Shown in pieces: positions 8,395 through 16,074 of a stretch of 64,000 bases of DNA. This DNA comes from Opitutaceae bacterium UBA2377 (lineage in GTDB: Bacteria > Verrucomicrobiota > Verrucomicrobiia > Opitutales > Opitutaceae). The stretch covers positions 64,719 to 128,718 of the forward strand of contig DDSZ01000046.1 in the NCBI GenBank assembly GCA_002344205.1, in the 5' to 3' direction. How positions within the stretch are numbered: the stretch's first letter is position 1; each line of letters begins with the position of its first letter. A program made the translations under genes and the position numbers. The notes below the pieces were generated by a model. That model had not been told where the DNA came from, searched no databases, and saw nothing but the letters and a program-made list of their open reading frames with translations.

Positions 8395-9438
8395 TTACAG
8401 CGACCGCTGCGGTCCGGGCAATTGTGTGAGGGCGAGCGCCTGCGCGGCGCGCGCGTCACCCGAGGGATCAGCCGGCGCCGGTGCGGCCGGCGATGTGGAA
8501 GGTGGTGGGGGCATCGGCGGTGGGAGGCCGGATCCGCCGCCGCCTTGGCTGTTACCCTTGGCCAGCGCGGCGGCCAGCACCGGCGCGGCGGCACCGCCCG
8601 TCTTCAGCGTCTTCACCAGCCACGCGAGTTGCTGTACCGCGTAGATCTGCTGGAGCGCGGTGGAGCCTCCGCCGGACACGGGCGAGCCCTGGCAGATGAG
8701 CGCCTGCATCAGGAACGGCGTCGCCACCGTGCCGAGAATCAACCACAGGGCGCCCAACAAACCTCCCAGCAGGCTGCCGAACGAAGCGGCATCAATGTCG
8801 CCGGGCGTCAGCTCATAGGCCGCCGCGAGGTTGTGTGCATAGGCGGTGAGGAGGTGATAGGCGACCAGCTCGGTGAGCGCGAAACCCACCGGCCACGCCA
8901 GCACCGCCAGCGTCTGCTGCACATACCGCGTGGCGAGCCGCGCCTGCGACGGCACCATGAAGAATGCCAGCGCCACCGGCAGGAAAAGATAGCACAGCAG
9001 CTTCAGGATGAACTGGAGCGCGAGGAAGGGCACCTGCAGGATGCTGGCGACCAAGACCACGAACTTTGTCGTGGCGTGGAGAAACGCCTGATACATCGAC
9101 TCGCCGATCCGGCGCAGGCTGAACTCGCTCGCACTGCCGCCGACGGTGTCGCGCAACTTGGCCGCCGCGCGCATGGGCTGTTCCGTGTAGCCTTGGTGCA
9201 GCGTGTCGGCCACCGAGAGGAACACCCGCTCGGTGAACCTGAACCAGTGCGGCAGCGTGGCGACGAGGCCCACGACGATGATGGCCCGTACAACCGGTCG
9301 CGCGAGTCCCTCGATGTCCGTCCGCGCCTGCTGCACCTGCATGATCAGCCCGACGACGCAGACAAAATAAACGACGATCCGGAGACCCTCGGTGAGACCG
9401 AGCACGCTTTCGCGGAGACCTGGAGCAAAGTTTTCCAT
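8395..9438 (-). CDS. virB6: VirB6/TrbL-like polytopic membrane protein
   Basis: The ATG at 9438 overlaps the previous stop as TGATG. The 347-residue product has about six hydrophobic segments (FVCVVGLIM, AIIVVGLVATL, VLVASILQVPFLAL, LCYLFLPVALAFFMV, VLAWPVGFALTELVAY, LLGGLLGALWLILGTVATPF), then a Gly/Pro-rich cytoplasmic or periplasmic tail. This is the layout of VirB6/TrbL, the inner-membrane component of the DNA channel. The position after VirB5 and a small ORF matches R388- and pKM101-type operons. Confidence 0.78.
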   Translation of the reverse strand: MENFAPGLRESVLGLTEGLRIVVYFVCVVGLIMQVQQARTDIEGLARPVVRAIIVVGLVATLPHWFRFTERVFLSVADTLHQGYTEQPMRAAAKLRDTVGGSASEFSLRRIGESMYQAFLHATTKFVVLVASILQVPFLALQFILKLLCYLFLPVALAFFMVPSQARLATRYVQQTLAVLAWPVGFALTELVAYHLLTAYAHNLAAAYELTPGDIDAASFGSLLGGLLGALWLILGTVATPFLMQALICQGSPVSGGGSTALQQIYAVQQLAWLVKTLKTGGAAAPVLAAALAKGNSQGGGGSGLPPPMPPPPSTSPAAPAPADPSGDARAAQALALTQLPGPQRSL

Positions 9439-9641
9439 CAGTTCCTTCCCTCCTGCGGGCGTTGCCGCGCCTCGTCCCGCCGGAGCCGGGCCAGCAGCTT
9501 CCTTGCGGCGTCCGGCGACCGCGGTCGCGCGGATTTCCGCGCCGGGCGACGGCGCATGCCCGTTCCCTGTGGCCGGACCAGCAGGACGCAACAGGTCATT
9601 AGTGCGGCCAGTGCGGCCGCGATGCAGCACGGTGAATTCAT
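9438..9641 (-). CDS. Small membrane-anchored protein in the entry-exclusion position
   Basis: A 67-residue protein joined to both neighbours: ATGA overlap with VirB5 upstream and TGATG overlap with VirB6 downstream, so it is very likely translated. It has one N-terminal hydrophobic stretch with several Cys (CCIAAALAALMTCCVLLV) and a strongly basic Arg/Lys-rich tail. I do not recognise the family. In pKM101 and R388 a small exclusion protein (Eex), and in RP4 TrbK, sits exactly between the VirB5 and VirB6 homologues, which makes exclusion the best guess. No clean lipobox is seen. Confidence 0.6.
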   Translation of the reverse strand: MNSPCCIAAALAALMTCCVLLVRPQGTGMRRRPARKSARPRSPDAARKLLARLRRDEARQRPQEGRN

Positions 9642-10447
9642 CGGCGGGTGTAGTCCGTGGCCCTGATTTTCAGGCGGCCCTGCCAGTCGCCCACGATGGC
9701 GAGGCTCTGCGCCTCCTCGACGAGCTGAAGTTCCAAAAAATCCTGCCGCTCCTTCGCGGCCTGATTCTCATTCAGGAGCTGCTGCGTCCAGAGTTTCTCG
9801 GCTTCGTCCCGGCGGCGGGCCGCGATATGCGCGAGCTGGCCGTTGAGCGCCGCGATCTTGGCCGAGAGCTTGTCCACCTCGGCCTGCGTTCCTGCTCCCT
9901 GCAACTGCGCGAGCGTCGCCGCGAGCTCGGACTGCAACGCTGCCAGCCGCGACTCGGTCTGGTCCTGCACGCCGGCCAGGCTGTCCGCCTGCTGCTCCAC
10001 CGCCGCAAAGCGCCGGTAGATCGCCTCATTCCGGACAAAGCCCCGGCCCAACACCGTGCGATCATCAAGCTGCCGGTAAATCCCGTCGGAGGTCCGCCGC
10101 AATGAATCAATGGCATGCGAGAGCCGCCGGACGGCCGCCAGCGTATCGCCATAGCTGCGGGCGAGATCCTGCATTCCGAGATCCCGCAGCACCAGACCCA
10201 CCCCCGCCGCCGTCGGATCACCCAGCACGTCGCGAATGCGGCGCTGGACGGCGAGCTGGTCCTCGAGCTGGCGCAGCTGCCGGTTGAGTTTCTCCAACTG
10301 TTCGGCCCACTGCCGCATGATCGCAAGGTGATGGGTCGCCTGGCCCACGCGCATCGCGGTGTTGACGGCGGTATTGCCGGGATCGTGGACCAGCCACTGG
10401 GCGCACACGGGCGCAGTCAGGAGAATTATGAGAAGCAGGTGTTTCAT
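9638..10447 (-). CDS. virB5: VirB5/TrbJ-like minor pilus protein
   Basis: The ATG at 10447 overlaps the lipoprotein stop as ATGA and opens a signal peptide (MKHLLLIILLTAPVCAQ). The 269-residue product continues VHDPGNTAVNTAMRVGQATHHLAIMRQWAEQL, the DPxN..N.. opening and long helical segments seen in TrbJ/VirB5 proteins. The rest is mostly alpha-helical and coiled-coil prone (residues about 150-230). VirB5 proteins are exported and decorate the conjugative pilus tip. Context between VirB4 and VirB6 supports the call. Confidence 0.78.
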   Translation of the reverse strand: MKHLLLIILLTAPVCAQWLVHDPGNTAVNTAMRVGQATHHLAIMRQWAEQLEKLNRQLRQLEDQLAVQRRIRDVLGDPTAAGVGLVLRDLGMQDLARSYGDTLAAVRRLSHAIDSLRRTSDGIYRQLDDRTVLGRGFVRNEAIYRRFAAVEQQADSLAGVQDQTESRLAALQSELAATLAQLQGAGTQAEVDKLSAKIAALNGQLAHIAARRRDEAEKLWTQQLLNENQAAKERQDFLELQLVEEAQSLAIVGDWQGRLKIRATDYTRR

Positions 10448-10617
10448 GGGCTCGGGGTAGAGGACTGGCGCTGCCGCTCCTGCAGCTGCCAGTAGTGTTC
10501 TTTCACGGCCTGCCGGATGCCGCGCTCGTGAGCGCGGGCCTCGGTGTCGGTTGCGCGTTGCGCGGGGGTCGCACAACCGGCCAGAACCAGCAGCCAGAGG
10601 ATGGTCAGGCAGCGCAT
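10444..10617 (-). CDS. Small lipoprotein, VirB7-like by position
   Basis: A 57-residue product from an ATG at 10617, 13 bases inside the VirB4 gene, with a textbook lipoprotein signal (ILWLLVLAGC, Cys15) followed by a short charged helix. It ends with an ATGA overlap onto VirB5. VirB7 proteins are equally small lipoproteins that cap the VirB9-VirB10 core complex, so a VirB7 role is likely, though the position ahead of VirB5 is unusual. The longer open frame running upstream opposite VirB4 is a GC-driven artefact. Confidence 0.65.
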   Translation of the reverse strand: MRCLTILWLLVLAGCATPAQRATDTEARAHERGIRQAVKEHYWQLQERQRQSSTPSP

Positions 10618-13514
10618 GGTGCCTCCTGGAAATGCCGCAACGTGCCGCACTGCGGCGGCTGCGCCGTCGGTAAAAAATAGCATAGCGAGGAATGCCGCGT
10701 GGTCTCCGGCAACTGCTCGGGCAGGGGATAGCGCTGGATGGCGTCGAGCGCAGTTTCCGGCAGCGGGAGATCCCGCGCCATGTCGGCAAGGTCCGCACGG
10801 TCCGCCTGCCGCATGAAGAAAAACTGCTTGGCGTTGCCGATCACCGCGCTGCGCACCCGGGAATCCCGGAACCGCGCATACTGCTGGATGACCGAGGCGC
10901 ACCAGCAGTTGTGCTTGCGCAGCTGTGCATAGCCCTCGGCGACGATCTGCTCGCCGCCGGGAATGTCCAGGAACCGCGCGAGTTCCTCGAAGAGGATGCG
11001 CTTCCGCTCCGTGCGGGGCAGCGACAAAATATGCTGCCGGCCCAGACCGCTGATGAGGAGCCCGGCGGCCGCCTTCATGGCCACGGCCTGCTCCGGGATG
11101 AGACCCAGTTCGATGAGGACAAAGCGCCGACGGAATGAAACATTGGTCGGCCCATCGAAGAGCCGGCCGTATTGCCCCGCGGCGGTCCAGGCGCGCAACA
11201 GCGTGGCGAGCCGGTCCGTTTCCGCCCGGTCGTGTTCCGGTAGCCGGGCGTAGGCGAGCAGCTCCACGAGCGCGGCATGCGTCGGGAATTCCTCCGGCGC
11301 GTAGAAAGCGCAGGCGGTCTGCGCGACGAACCGCTCGGTCGCCGGCTCCTGGGCGAAGCGTGTCACTGCCGCCTCGCCGAGGCCGGCGATGAACGCCAGC
11401 GCCCGGTCCTCCTTGGCGGCCAGCCGGTCGCGCAAATCCACGAATGCATCGAGCAGCGTCGCCCCGGCCGGTTGCAGTGCTTTCCAGCCTTGCACTGCAC
11501 ACGCGAAACGCCGGACCTCTTCGGCCCGCTCCGGCTGGCAACGCAGCCAGTCGGTGAACGTGTCCCGGTATAGCAGGTGGAGGTATTCCGTGAGCTGGGC
11601 CTGGCGCAGGGCGAGGCGTTCCGCATCATCCGGCGTGCCCACCATGCGCGCGAGCAGCGCGACCGCGGTGGCGAGGTGCAGCTGTGAAAGTGGCAGGCCC
11701 TGCGTGTCGAGGTAGTTGAGAGTGAGCCCCGCGTCAGGATGAATGGCGATAGCCTTCTCGCCCAGCGACGCCGCGACCTTCCGGTAGGACTCGCCCTCCT
11801 CGACGACCAGCGTGTGCGCAAAGCCGCCCGCGGTCTGGAGTAACAGATCCTCAATGAAGGCCGATTTCCCCGCGCCCGTCATGCCGAACACCACGGCGTG
11901 CTGCGGGGAGCCCGCCGCCGCCGTGCTCACGCCGACCAGGTTACCCTGACTGCCGTCGTAAAGTGCCTCGGCCTCGGCCAGCGCGCCCGTGAATGTGGAC
12001 GAGAAGGGGAGGACATCGGCCAGATAGGTGTCCTCCGCATAAAGCTCGCGGTGATGATAAGCCGAGTGGGTCCAGCCCGGCCACGACGCGAAGAAGAGTT
12101 TCTTGGCTGTGGTCGGCAGGGCGCACTCGAAGCACTGCGCCCCGTCCATCGCGTTGACCGCCGCCTGCACGGCCGCGACCTTTTCCCGCAACGCCTCCGG
12201 CGTCGCCGCCCACACCCGCACCATGTAGGTGACATGAAACGGCCGCGCGAACCCGCCGGCGAGCGCCTCGACCTTTCGCTCCTTCTTTCGCAGCGCCACG
12301 AGCAGCGAGGCCCGCGGCCGGTCGGCGTATTCGCCACGCAAGCGTTCAGCGGCCTTTTCCTCCTGTCGGATCTCCCGCTGCCCGGTGCCGGGCGTGATGT
12401 TCACCGTCAGGCAGTAGTCGAGAAACGGCAGTCCCGTCAGGTGGGTGACAATGCCCGGCCGCGTGCGCTGCGGCCAGCGCGACAGCGCGAGCACAGCATG
12501 ATAGTGGCCGTCGAGCACAAACCCGCCGCCCGCCTGGCCCACGCCCTCGGCGTGCCAGCAGTTTTCCTGGATCGACCGCTCCGGGTCGAAGATCGCCGCT
12601 GGATCATCCTCGTTCCGCCGGCCGAGTCCCGGGTTCAGGAACCGGCGGATGAGTGCGAAGTGCTCCACATCGCCCAGGGGGTGCACGGGGGTTTCCGGGC
12701 CGAAGACTGCCCGCATCGCCAGCGCGAATTCCTCGAACTGCGCGGCCAGTTCCGCCAGGACGGCGCCATAGTGGTCTGCGAATCCCTGGCGGCTGCGCGC
12801 CAATCCGGCCGATGCCGTGATCTCGATCGAGAGAAAGATCACCAGATGTTCGCGACGCAGTCCGCCGGCCTTCATCCGCCGCCAGTAGCGCGTAAAGCGC
12901 TCGTTGCGCACCGCGCGAATCGCGGGTTCCGGCACTTCCTGCGTGCGGGCATGGTAATCAAGCAGCGCCTGACGGTAGTCCGCATCAGCCCACCACTGCA
13001 CCTGGAGCCGGCGACCCGGCGAGACCAGTGCCAGCAGCGCCCGCACCTGATCCTGAAACGCATTGAGCCGCTCATGGGACGCTCCGCGCAAATCCGGTCG
13101 TTCCAGCCGGAAACCCTTGGCGACCACGCCGCCGGCTTCCGGGGACCCAAACAGCAGCAGGTTGTGGATGAAACGGCCGTCTGGTGAGGACGTATGGGAT
13201 TTAACAAATCCACCTCCAGCTCCCTCGGGGGTGAAGTTCGAACGACCCAGCACCGCCTCCAGCTTGTCCCGGTCGTAGCCCGGCGGTTTGCCATGCCGGA
13301 ACAGGCCGAGCCAAATCACGGTCAACCCCGCGGGCAGGCTGCCGACGGCGGCGGACCATCCCAATCCCATGCCGAGGACGGTCCCACCCGCAATAATCGC
13401 GATGGACGCCACCAAGGCCAGCACGACGGGCAGGTATAGATTCCCATCCAACCCGAAAACCCGGCCGGCCGAATCATCGCCCGCATTGGTGTCTGTGAAA
13501 CGCAAGTCGCTCAT
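10605..13514 (-). CDS. virB4: VirB4/TrbE-family conjugation ATPase with fused VirB3-like membrane domain
   Basis: The start is ATG at 13514, two bases after the VirB2 stop. The product is 969 residues. Residues about 25-75 hold two membrane helices (VVLALVASIAIIAGG and a second after GMGLGWSAA) ending in RHGKPPGYDRDKLE, resembling VirB3/TrbD. Then comes the VirB4 body: Walker A FGMTGAGKS near residue 541 and a Walker B-like ILFEELARFLD near residue 836. VirB4 energises pilus biogenesis and DNA transfer. No separate VirB3 gene is present, which supports the fusion reading. Confidence 0.92.
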   Translation of the reverse strand: MSDLRFTDTNAGDDSAGRVFGLDGNLYLPVVLALVASIAIIAGGTVLGMGLGWSAAVGSLPAGLTVIWLGLFRHGKPPGYDRDKLEAVLGRSNFTPEGAGGGFVKSHTSSPDGRFIHNLLLFGSPEAGGVVAKGFRLERPDLRGASHERLNAFQDQVRALLALVSPGRRLQVQWWADADYRQALLDYHARTQEVPEPAIRAVRNERFTRYWRRMKAGGLRREHLVIFLSIEITASAGLARSRQGFADHYGAVLAELAAQFEEFALAMRAVFGPETPVHPLGDVEHFALIRRFLNPGLGRRNEDDPAAIFDPERSIQENCWHAEGVGQAGGGFVLDGHYHAVLALSRWPQRTRPGIVTHLTGLPFLDYCLTVNITPGTGQREIRQEEKAAERLRGEYADRPRASLLVALRKKERKVEALAGGFARPFHVTYMVRVWAATPEALREKVAAVQAAVNAMDGAQCFECALPTTAKKLFFASWPGWTHSAYHHRELYAEDTYLADVLPFSSTFTGALAEAEALYDGSQGNLVGVSTAAAGSPQHAVVFGMTGAGKSAFIEDLLLQTAGGFAHTLVVEEGESYRKVAASLGEKAIAIHPDAGLTLNYLDTQGLPLSQLHLATAVALLARMVGTPDDAERLALRQAQLTEYLHLLYRDTFTDWLRCQPERAEEVRRFACAVQGWKALQPAGATLLDAFVDLRDRLAAKEDRALAFIAGLGEAAVTRFAQEPATERFVAQTACAFYAPEEFPTHAALVELLAYARLPEHDRAETDRLATLLRAWTAAGQYGRLFDGPTNVSFRRRFVLIELGLIPEQAVAMKAAAGLLISGLGRQHILSLPRTERKRILFEELARFLDIPGGEQIVAEGYAQLRKHNCWCASVIQQYARFRDSRVRSAVIGNAKQFFFMRQADRADLADMARDLPLPETALDAIQRYPLPEQLPETTRHSSLCYFLPTAQPPQCGTLRHFQEAPCAA

Positions 13515-13516
13515 AG

Positions 13517-13801
13517 TCAAAAGCGAGGGGTCAGGATTGCGTCCTGCAACCCGAAGATCATGAAGAGGGCACCCATGATGGCTGCGGCGGCGGCGATGAT
13601 GATGCCTGCCAGGATGCCGCCCTTGCCCTCTGAATCGCCCTTTGAGATCGCATTGGCCCCGCCCCAGATCTTCAGGATGCCCCAGAAGAAGCCCACCATG
13701 AAGACCAGCACGAGGGCCGCGCCGAAGCCGTCACGCAGGGTCTGGAGCTGGGCGATCATCAAACCGGACACGGCGGAAGGGGCGAGGGGAGGAAGCGTCA
13801 T
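13517..13801 (-). CDS. virB2: VirB2/TrbC-like pilin candidate
   Basis: First gene of the transfer operon: 94 residues with two membrane helices (about 27-47 and 62-84) separated by a short polar loop (GGANAISKGDSEGKGG), the hairpin topology of conjugative pilins. It precedes VirB3-B4 as VirB2 does in known operons. No cleaved N-terminal signal is evident, which differs from most VirB2 proteins; an internal ATG (MIAQLQ) would shorten it by 14 residues. The start is preceded by the CGTATGG motif described separately. Confidence 0.7.
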   Translation of the reverse strand: MTLPPLAPSAVSGLMIAQLQTLRDGFGAALVLVFMVGFFWGILKIWGGANAISKGDSEGKGGILAGIIIAAAAAIMGALFMIFGLQDAILTPRF

Positions 13802-13860
13802 TTTCTAAAACCCATACGAAAAAGCGCGCTTGTCAAACCATAACGTATGGCTTTTAGTAA
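13802..13860. promoter_or_regulatory. Divergent promoter region with inverted CGTATGG-N-TTTTAG sites
   Basis: Only 45 bases separate the divergent start codons at 13801 and 13847. Two copies of a 14-base motif face each other: CGTATGGCTTTTAG on plus at 13844-13857, and CGTATGGGTTTTAG on minus at 13818-13805, with 13 of 14 bases equal. The plus copy contains the ATG of the plus-strand gene. Related copies lie at 28604-28618 and 28889-28902, next to the other divergent transfer promoters. This suggests a common operator; the regulator is not known. Confidence 0.55.
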
Positions 13861-14344
13861 TTCCATGAACGAACCGGCGCTGATCAAGGTGAGCTTTTCC
13901 TTCTATCCGCAGGACATGGCGGTCCTCACGGACCGCGTGGCCAGCCTGAGTGCAGCCGGTCTCAAGGTGCGTGAAGCGACCCTGCTGCGCGCGCTGATCC
14001 ACGGCATCTCCCCGCCGGAGATGTTCGCGCATGCGGTGCTGCTGGCGGCGGCCAACGCCCGGAAACCCGGACCGCGAGAGGAAACCTATGTGGCAGGTCG
14101 GCCCACGGTCGATCTGCCGACCGACCACGTGAAGAAGCTCGACAACGTTGCCGACGAACTGGCGCAGAAGGAGGTCTTCCTCGCCAACCGGGCCTTTGTT
14201 GTCCGGGCGATTCTGCGGGCAAGCCCGTCCGGCAAGGAACTGGCGCCGCTAGTGCGGGAGTTTCTAGAAGCATACCCCTACAAACCCCGCGGGGTTTCCA
14301 AGCTTCGATTGGAGCGAAAGGCCAGCTCAGGTGGACCAAGCTGA
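13847..14344 (+). CDS. Conserved element protein of unknown function
   Basis: A 165-residue soluble protein divergent from the transfer operon. No catalytic motif is recognised. It has an alpha-rich stretch with MAVLTDRVASLSAAGLKVREATLLRALIHG, a pattern that recurs loosely at DELAQKEVFLANRAFVVRAILRA; each could be a ribbon-helix-helix or helical DNA-binding repeat, but this is a guess. The C-terminus is basic. Its start codon lies inside the CGTATGG motif, as expected for an autoregulated gene. Its 3' end overlaps the AAA+ gene by 14 bases, so the two are probably cotranslated. Confidence 0.6.
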   Translation: MAFSNSMNEPALIKVSFSFYPQDMAVLTDRVASLSAAGLKVREATLLRALIHGISPPEMFAHAVLLAAANARKPGPREETYVAGRPTVDLPTDHVKKLDNVADELAQKEVFLANRAFVVRAILRASPSGKELAPLVREFLEAYPYKPRGVSKLRLERKASSGGPS

Positions 14345-15257
14345 CAGCATCGCTCATCTGCGCGGGCTCGAGTCCCACCTCCGCGCCCGAATCCGCGGCC
14401 AGGATCACATCCTCCCGCGCTTGGCCGCCGCCTTCTGCCGCGGGGCGCTCAACCTGACCGTGCCGGACCGGCCCTTGGCCTCGCTACTTCTCGTCGGTCC
14501 GACCGGCACCGGCAAGTCCGAAGCCTTCGCCTGTGCAACGGAGTATGTTTTCGGTTCGGAGCATCTGCTGATCTTCGATCTGTCCGAATACCAGGACATT
14601 TCCGCCGTGAACAAATTGCTCGGCGAAGACCGCCGCGATCCCGGTCTATTGGGCCGCGCACTGGAGCGGTTTCCAGTCGGCGGCCTGCTCTTCGACGAAA
14701 TCGAAAAGGCCCATCCCCTCGTGATGGATCTCTTCCTCCAGATCCTTTGGCGGGGCTGCATCACCGTGGCCACCGGCCGGACCTTCGCCTTCGGCCGACA
14801 CATCGTCGGCTTCACTTCAAATCTCGGCGCAGCCGATGCCATTCGCATGGAGCATTCCCGGTTCGCCAGCATCGAGCAGGCGACTTTGCGGCGGGTCGAG
14901 CAGCACCTGCGGCCGGAGCTTGTAGGACGCCTCGATGAGAAGTTCGTCTTCGCCCGGCTCGGCCCCGACGTGCAGCGCGAAATCTGCGACTTGGAAGTCC
15001 GGCGCGAGACCGAGCGACTGCGCGGACTCGGTTACGACCTGGAAGTCTCCCGCGAGGCACTGGAGTTTTTGATGCGGGAGGGCTTTCATCCGCAGCTCGG
15101 TGCGCGGCCCCTGCGCAAGACCGTCGAGCGGCAACTGCAGGATGCTGTGATGCGCGAACTGTTTACGCGGGGTAGCGCCTCGGGGTCTCTTGGTGTGGAG
15201 CAGAAAAGCCGAAGGCTCTTCTTTGTCCACCAAAGTCGAGACTTCGTGTCGGCTTGA
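14331..15257 (+). CDS. ClpA/ClpB-like single-domain AAA+ ATPase
   Basis: A 308-residue protein starting at a GTG that overlaps the previous gene. It has Walker A GPTGTGKSE (56-64), Walker B GGLLFDEIEKAHP and the C-terminal D2-small signature HPQLGARPLRKTVERQLQD, typical of the second AAA+ module of Clp/HSP100 unfoldases. Unlike ClpA, ClpB or ClpX it has one AAA+ module and no N-terminal or zinc domain. In this setting it might remodel relaxosome or pilus proteins. That role is inference from the neighbourhood only. Confidence 0.85.
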   Translation: MDQADSIAHLRGLESHLRARIRGQDHILPRLAAAFCRGALNLTVPDRPLASLLLVGPTGTGKSEAFACATEYVFGSEHLLIFDLSEYQDISAVNKLLGEDRRDPGLLGRALERFPVGGLLFDEIEKAHPLVMDLFLQILWRGCITVATGRTFAFGRHIVGFTSNLGAADAIRMEHSRFASIEQATLRRVEQHLRPELVGRLDEKFVFARLGPDVQREICDLEVRRETERLRGLGYDLEVSREALEFLMREGFHPQLGARPLRKTVERQLQDAVMRELFTRGSASGSLGVEQKSRRLFFVHQSRDFVSA

Positions 15258-15303
15258 CGGCCGGACGGATGTAAGCATTATCATTTGGAAAGTAATCATA
15301 AAC

Positions 15304-15555
15304 ATGACAAAAACACTACAAGTCAGGATGGAGGAGGACCTTCGTTCCGAGGCCGACGGCGTTCTCCGCGAGATTGGTTTGGATGTGCCTTCGGCGGTCC
15401 GACTATTCCTCACGAAGGTCGTCCAAACCCGTAGCATTCCCTTCGCACTGACGGCCACCTCTCGCATTGCCGAAGTCGGCGTCGATGCGGCCACGCAGCT
15501 CAAAATGGACGAAATTGGCGCTCTCTGGAGCAAAAGAAAGTTCCGGAGCGTCTGA
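15304..15555 (+). CDS. RelB/DinJ-family antitoxin
   Basis: Start at the ATG at 15304; the open frame extends upstream but without family similarity. The 83-residue protein reads TLQVRMEEDLRSEADGVLREIGLDVPSAVRLFLTKVV, the ribbon-helix-helix signature of RelB/DinJ antitoxins (LDVPSAVRLFL is diagnostic). It would neutralise the downstream toxin and repress the operon. The toxin GTG is 3 bases after its stop. TA pairs of this sort stabilise mobile elements. Confidence 0.88.
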   Translation: MTKTLQVRMEEDLRSEADGVLREIGLDVPSAVRLFLTKVVQTRSIPFALTATSRIAEVGVDAATQLKMDEIGALWSKRKFRSV

Positions 15556-15557
15556 AC

Positions 15558-15953
15558 GTGGGTCTCTTCATAGCCGAGCGCATCCGCAAGCGGGAGTTTG
15601 GTAAATTGATCCCGGCCGTGGACCGGGAGGCATTGATCGAGGGTGCCCGCCTCTGCCTTACCGATATTATCGCCGGTGACGGACTACCCAAGGGCACCCG
15701 GCTTCTCAAGGCCTACGCCACGACGAAGCAGGGCCCGCGTCGCATCCTCTATCTGCTGGTGGTTGCCGAGGGCGACCTGTTCGTTCTCCTTTATCGCAAC
15801 AAGAAGGACAAGGCGGGCGCAAATATGAGTCCAAAGAACGCGGCGTTCAATGCTGTCCTAGCCAAGCATCTCGACTTGCTGCGCGAGGACATTGCGTCCG
15901 ACCGTATCGAGGAAATCACGACGGTTCCGGAGCCGGACACAGGCGTGGACTGA
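15558..15953 (+). CDS. RelE-like toxin
   Basis: Starts with GTG 3 bases after the antitoxin stop. The 131-residue product contains KGTRLLKAYATTKQGPRRILYLLVVAEGDLFVLLYRNKKDKAGANMSPKNAAF, close to a RelE-superfamily group paired with RelB/DinJ antitoxins (pattern FVLLYRxKxDKxGxNMSxKNxAF). Toxins of this superfamily usually cleave mRNA, often on the ribosome. Subfamily and target are not determinable by eye. Confidence 0.75.
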   Translation: MGLFIAERIRKREFGKLIPAVDREALIEGARLCLTDIIAGDGLPKGTRLLKAYATTKQGPRRILYLLVVAEGDLFVLLYRNKKDKAGANMSPKNAAFNAVLAKHLDLLREDIASDRIEEITTVPEPDTGVD

Positions 15954-16074
15954 AGCCCCAAACAAACCGGAGACGAAATTGATTCCTCCGTATAGCGTAA
16001 CTCTTCACGCGCGCATAAAACAGTTCGACAACTCCAAAACTTGGCGCACAGGTTGCTCTTGGCCTACCCCAGCC

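Noticed and set aside
10618..11541. Upstream extension of the small lipoprotein frame
   Set aside because: Lies antisense-independent but out of frame within virB4, Arg/Gly/Ala-rich, and the lipoprotein signal starts at 10617.
11898..13187. 429-codon plus-strand frame opposite virB4
   Set aside because: Arg/His-rich artefact of codon bias; no family similarity.
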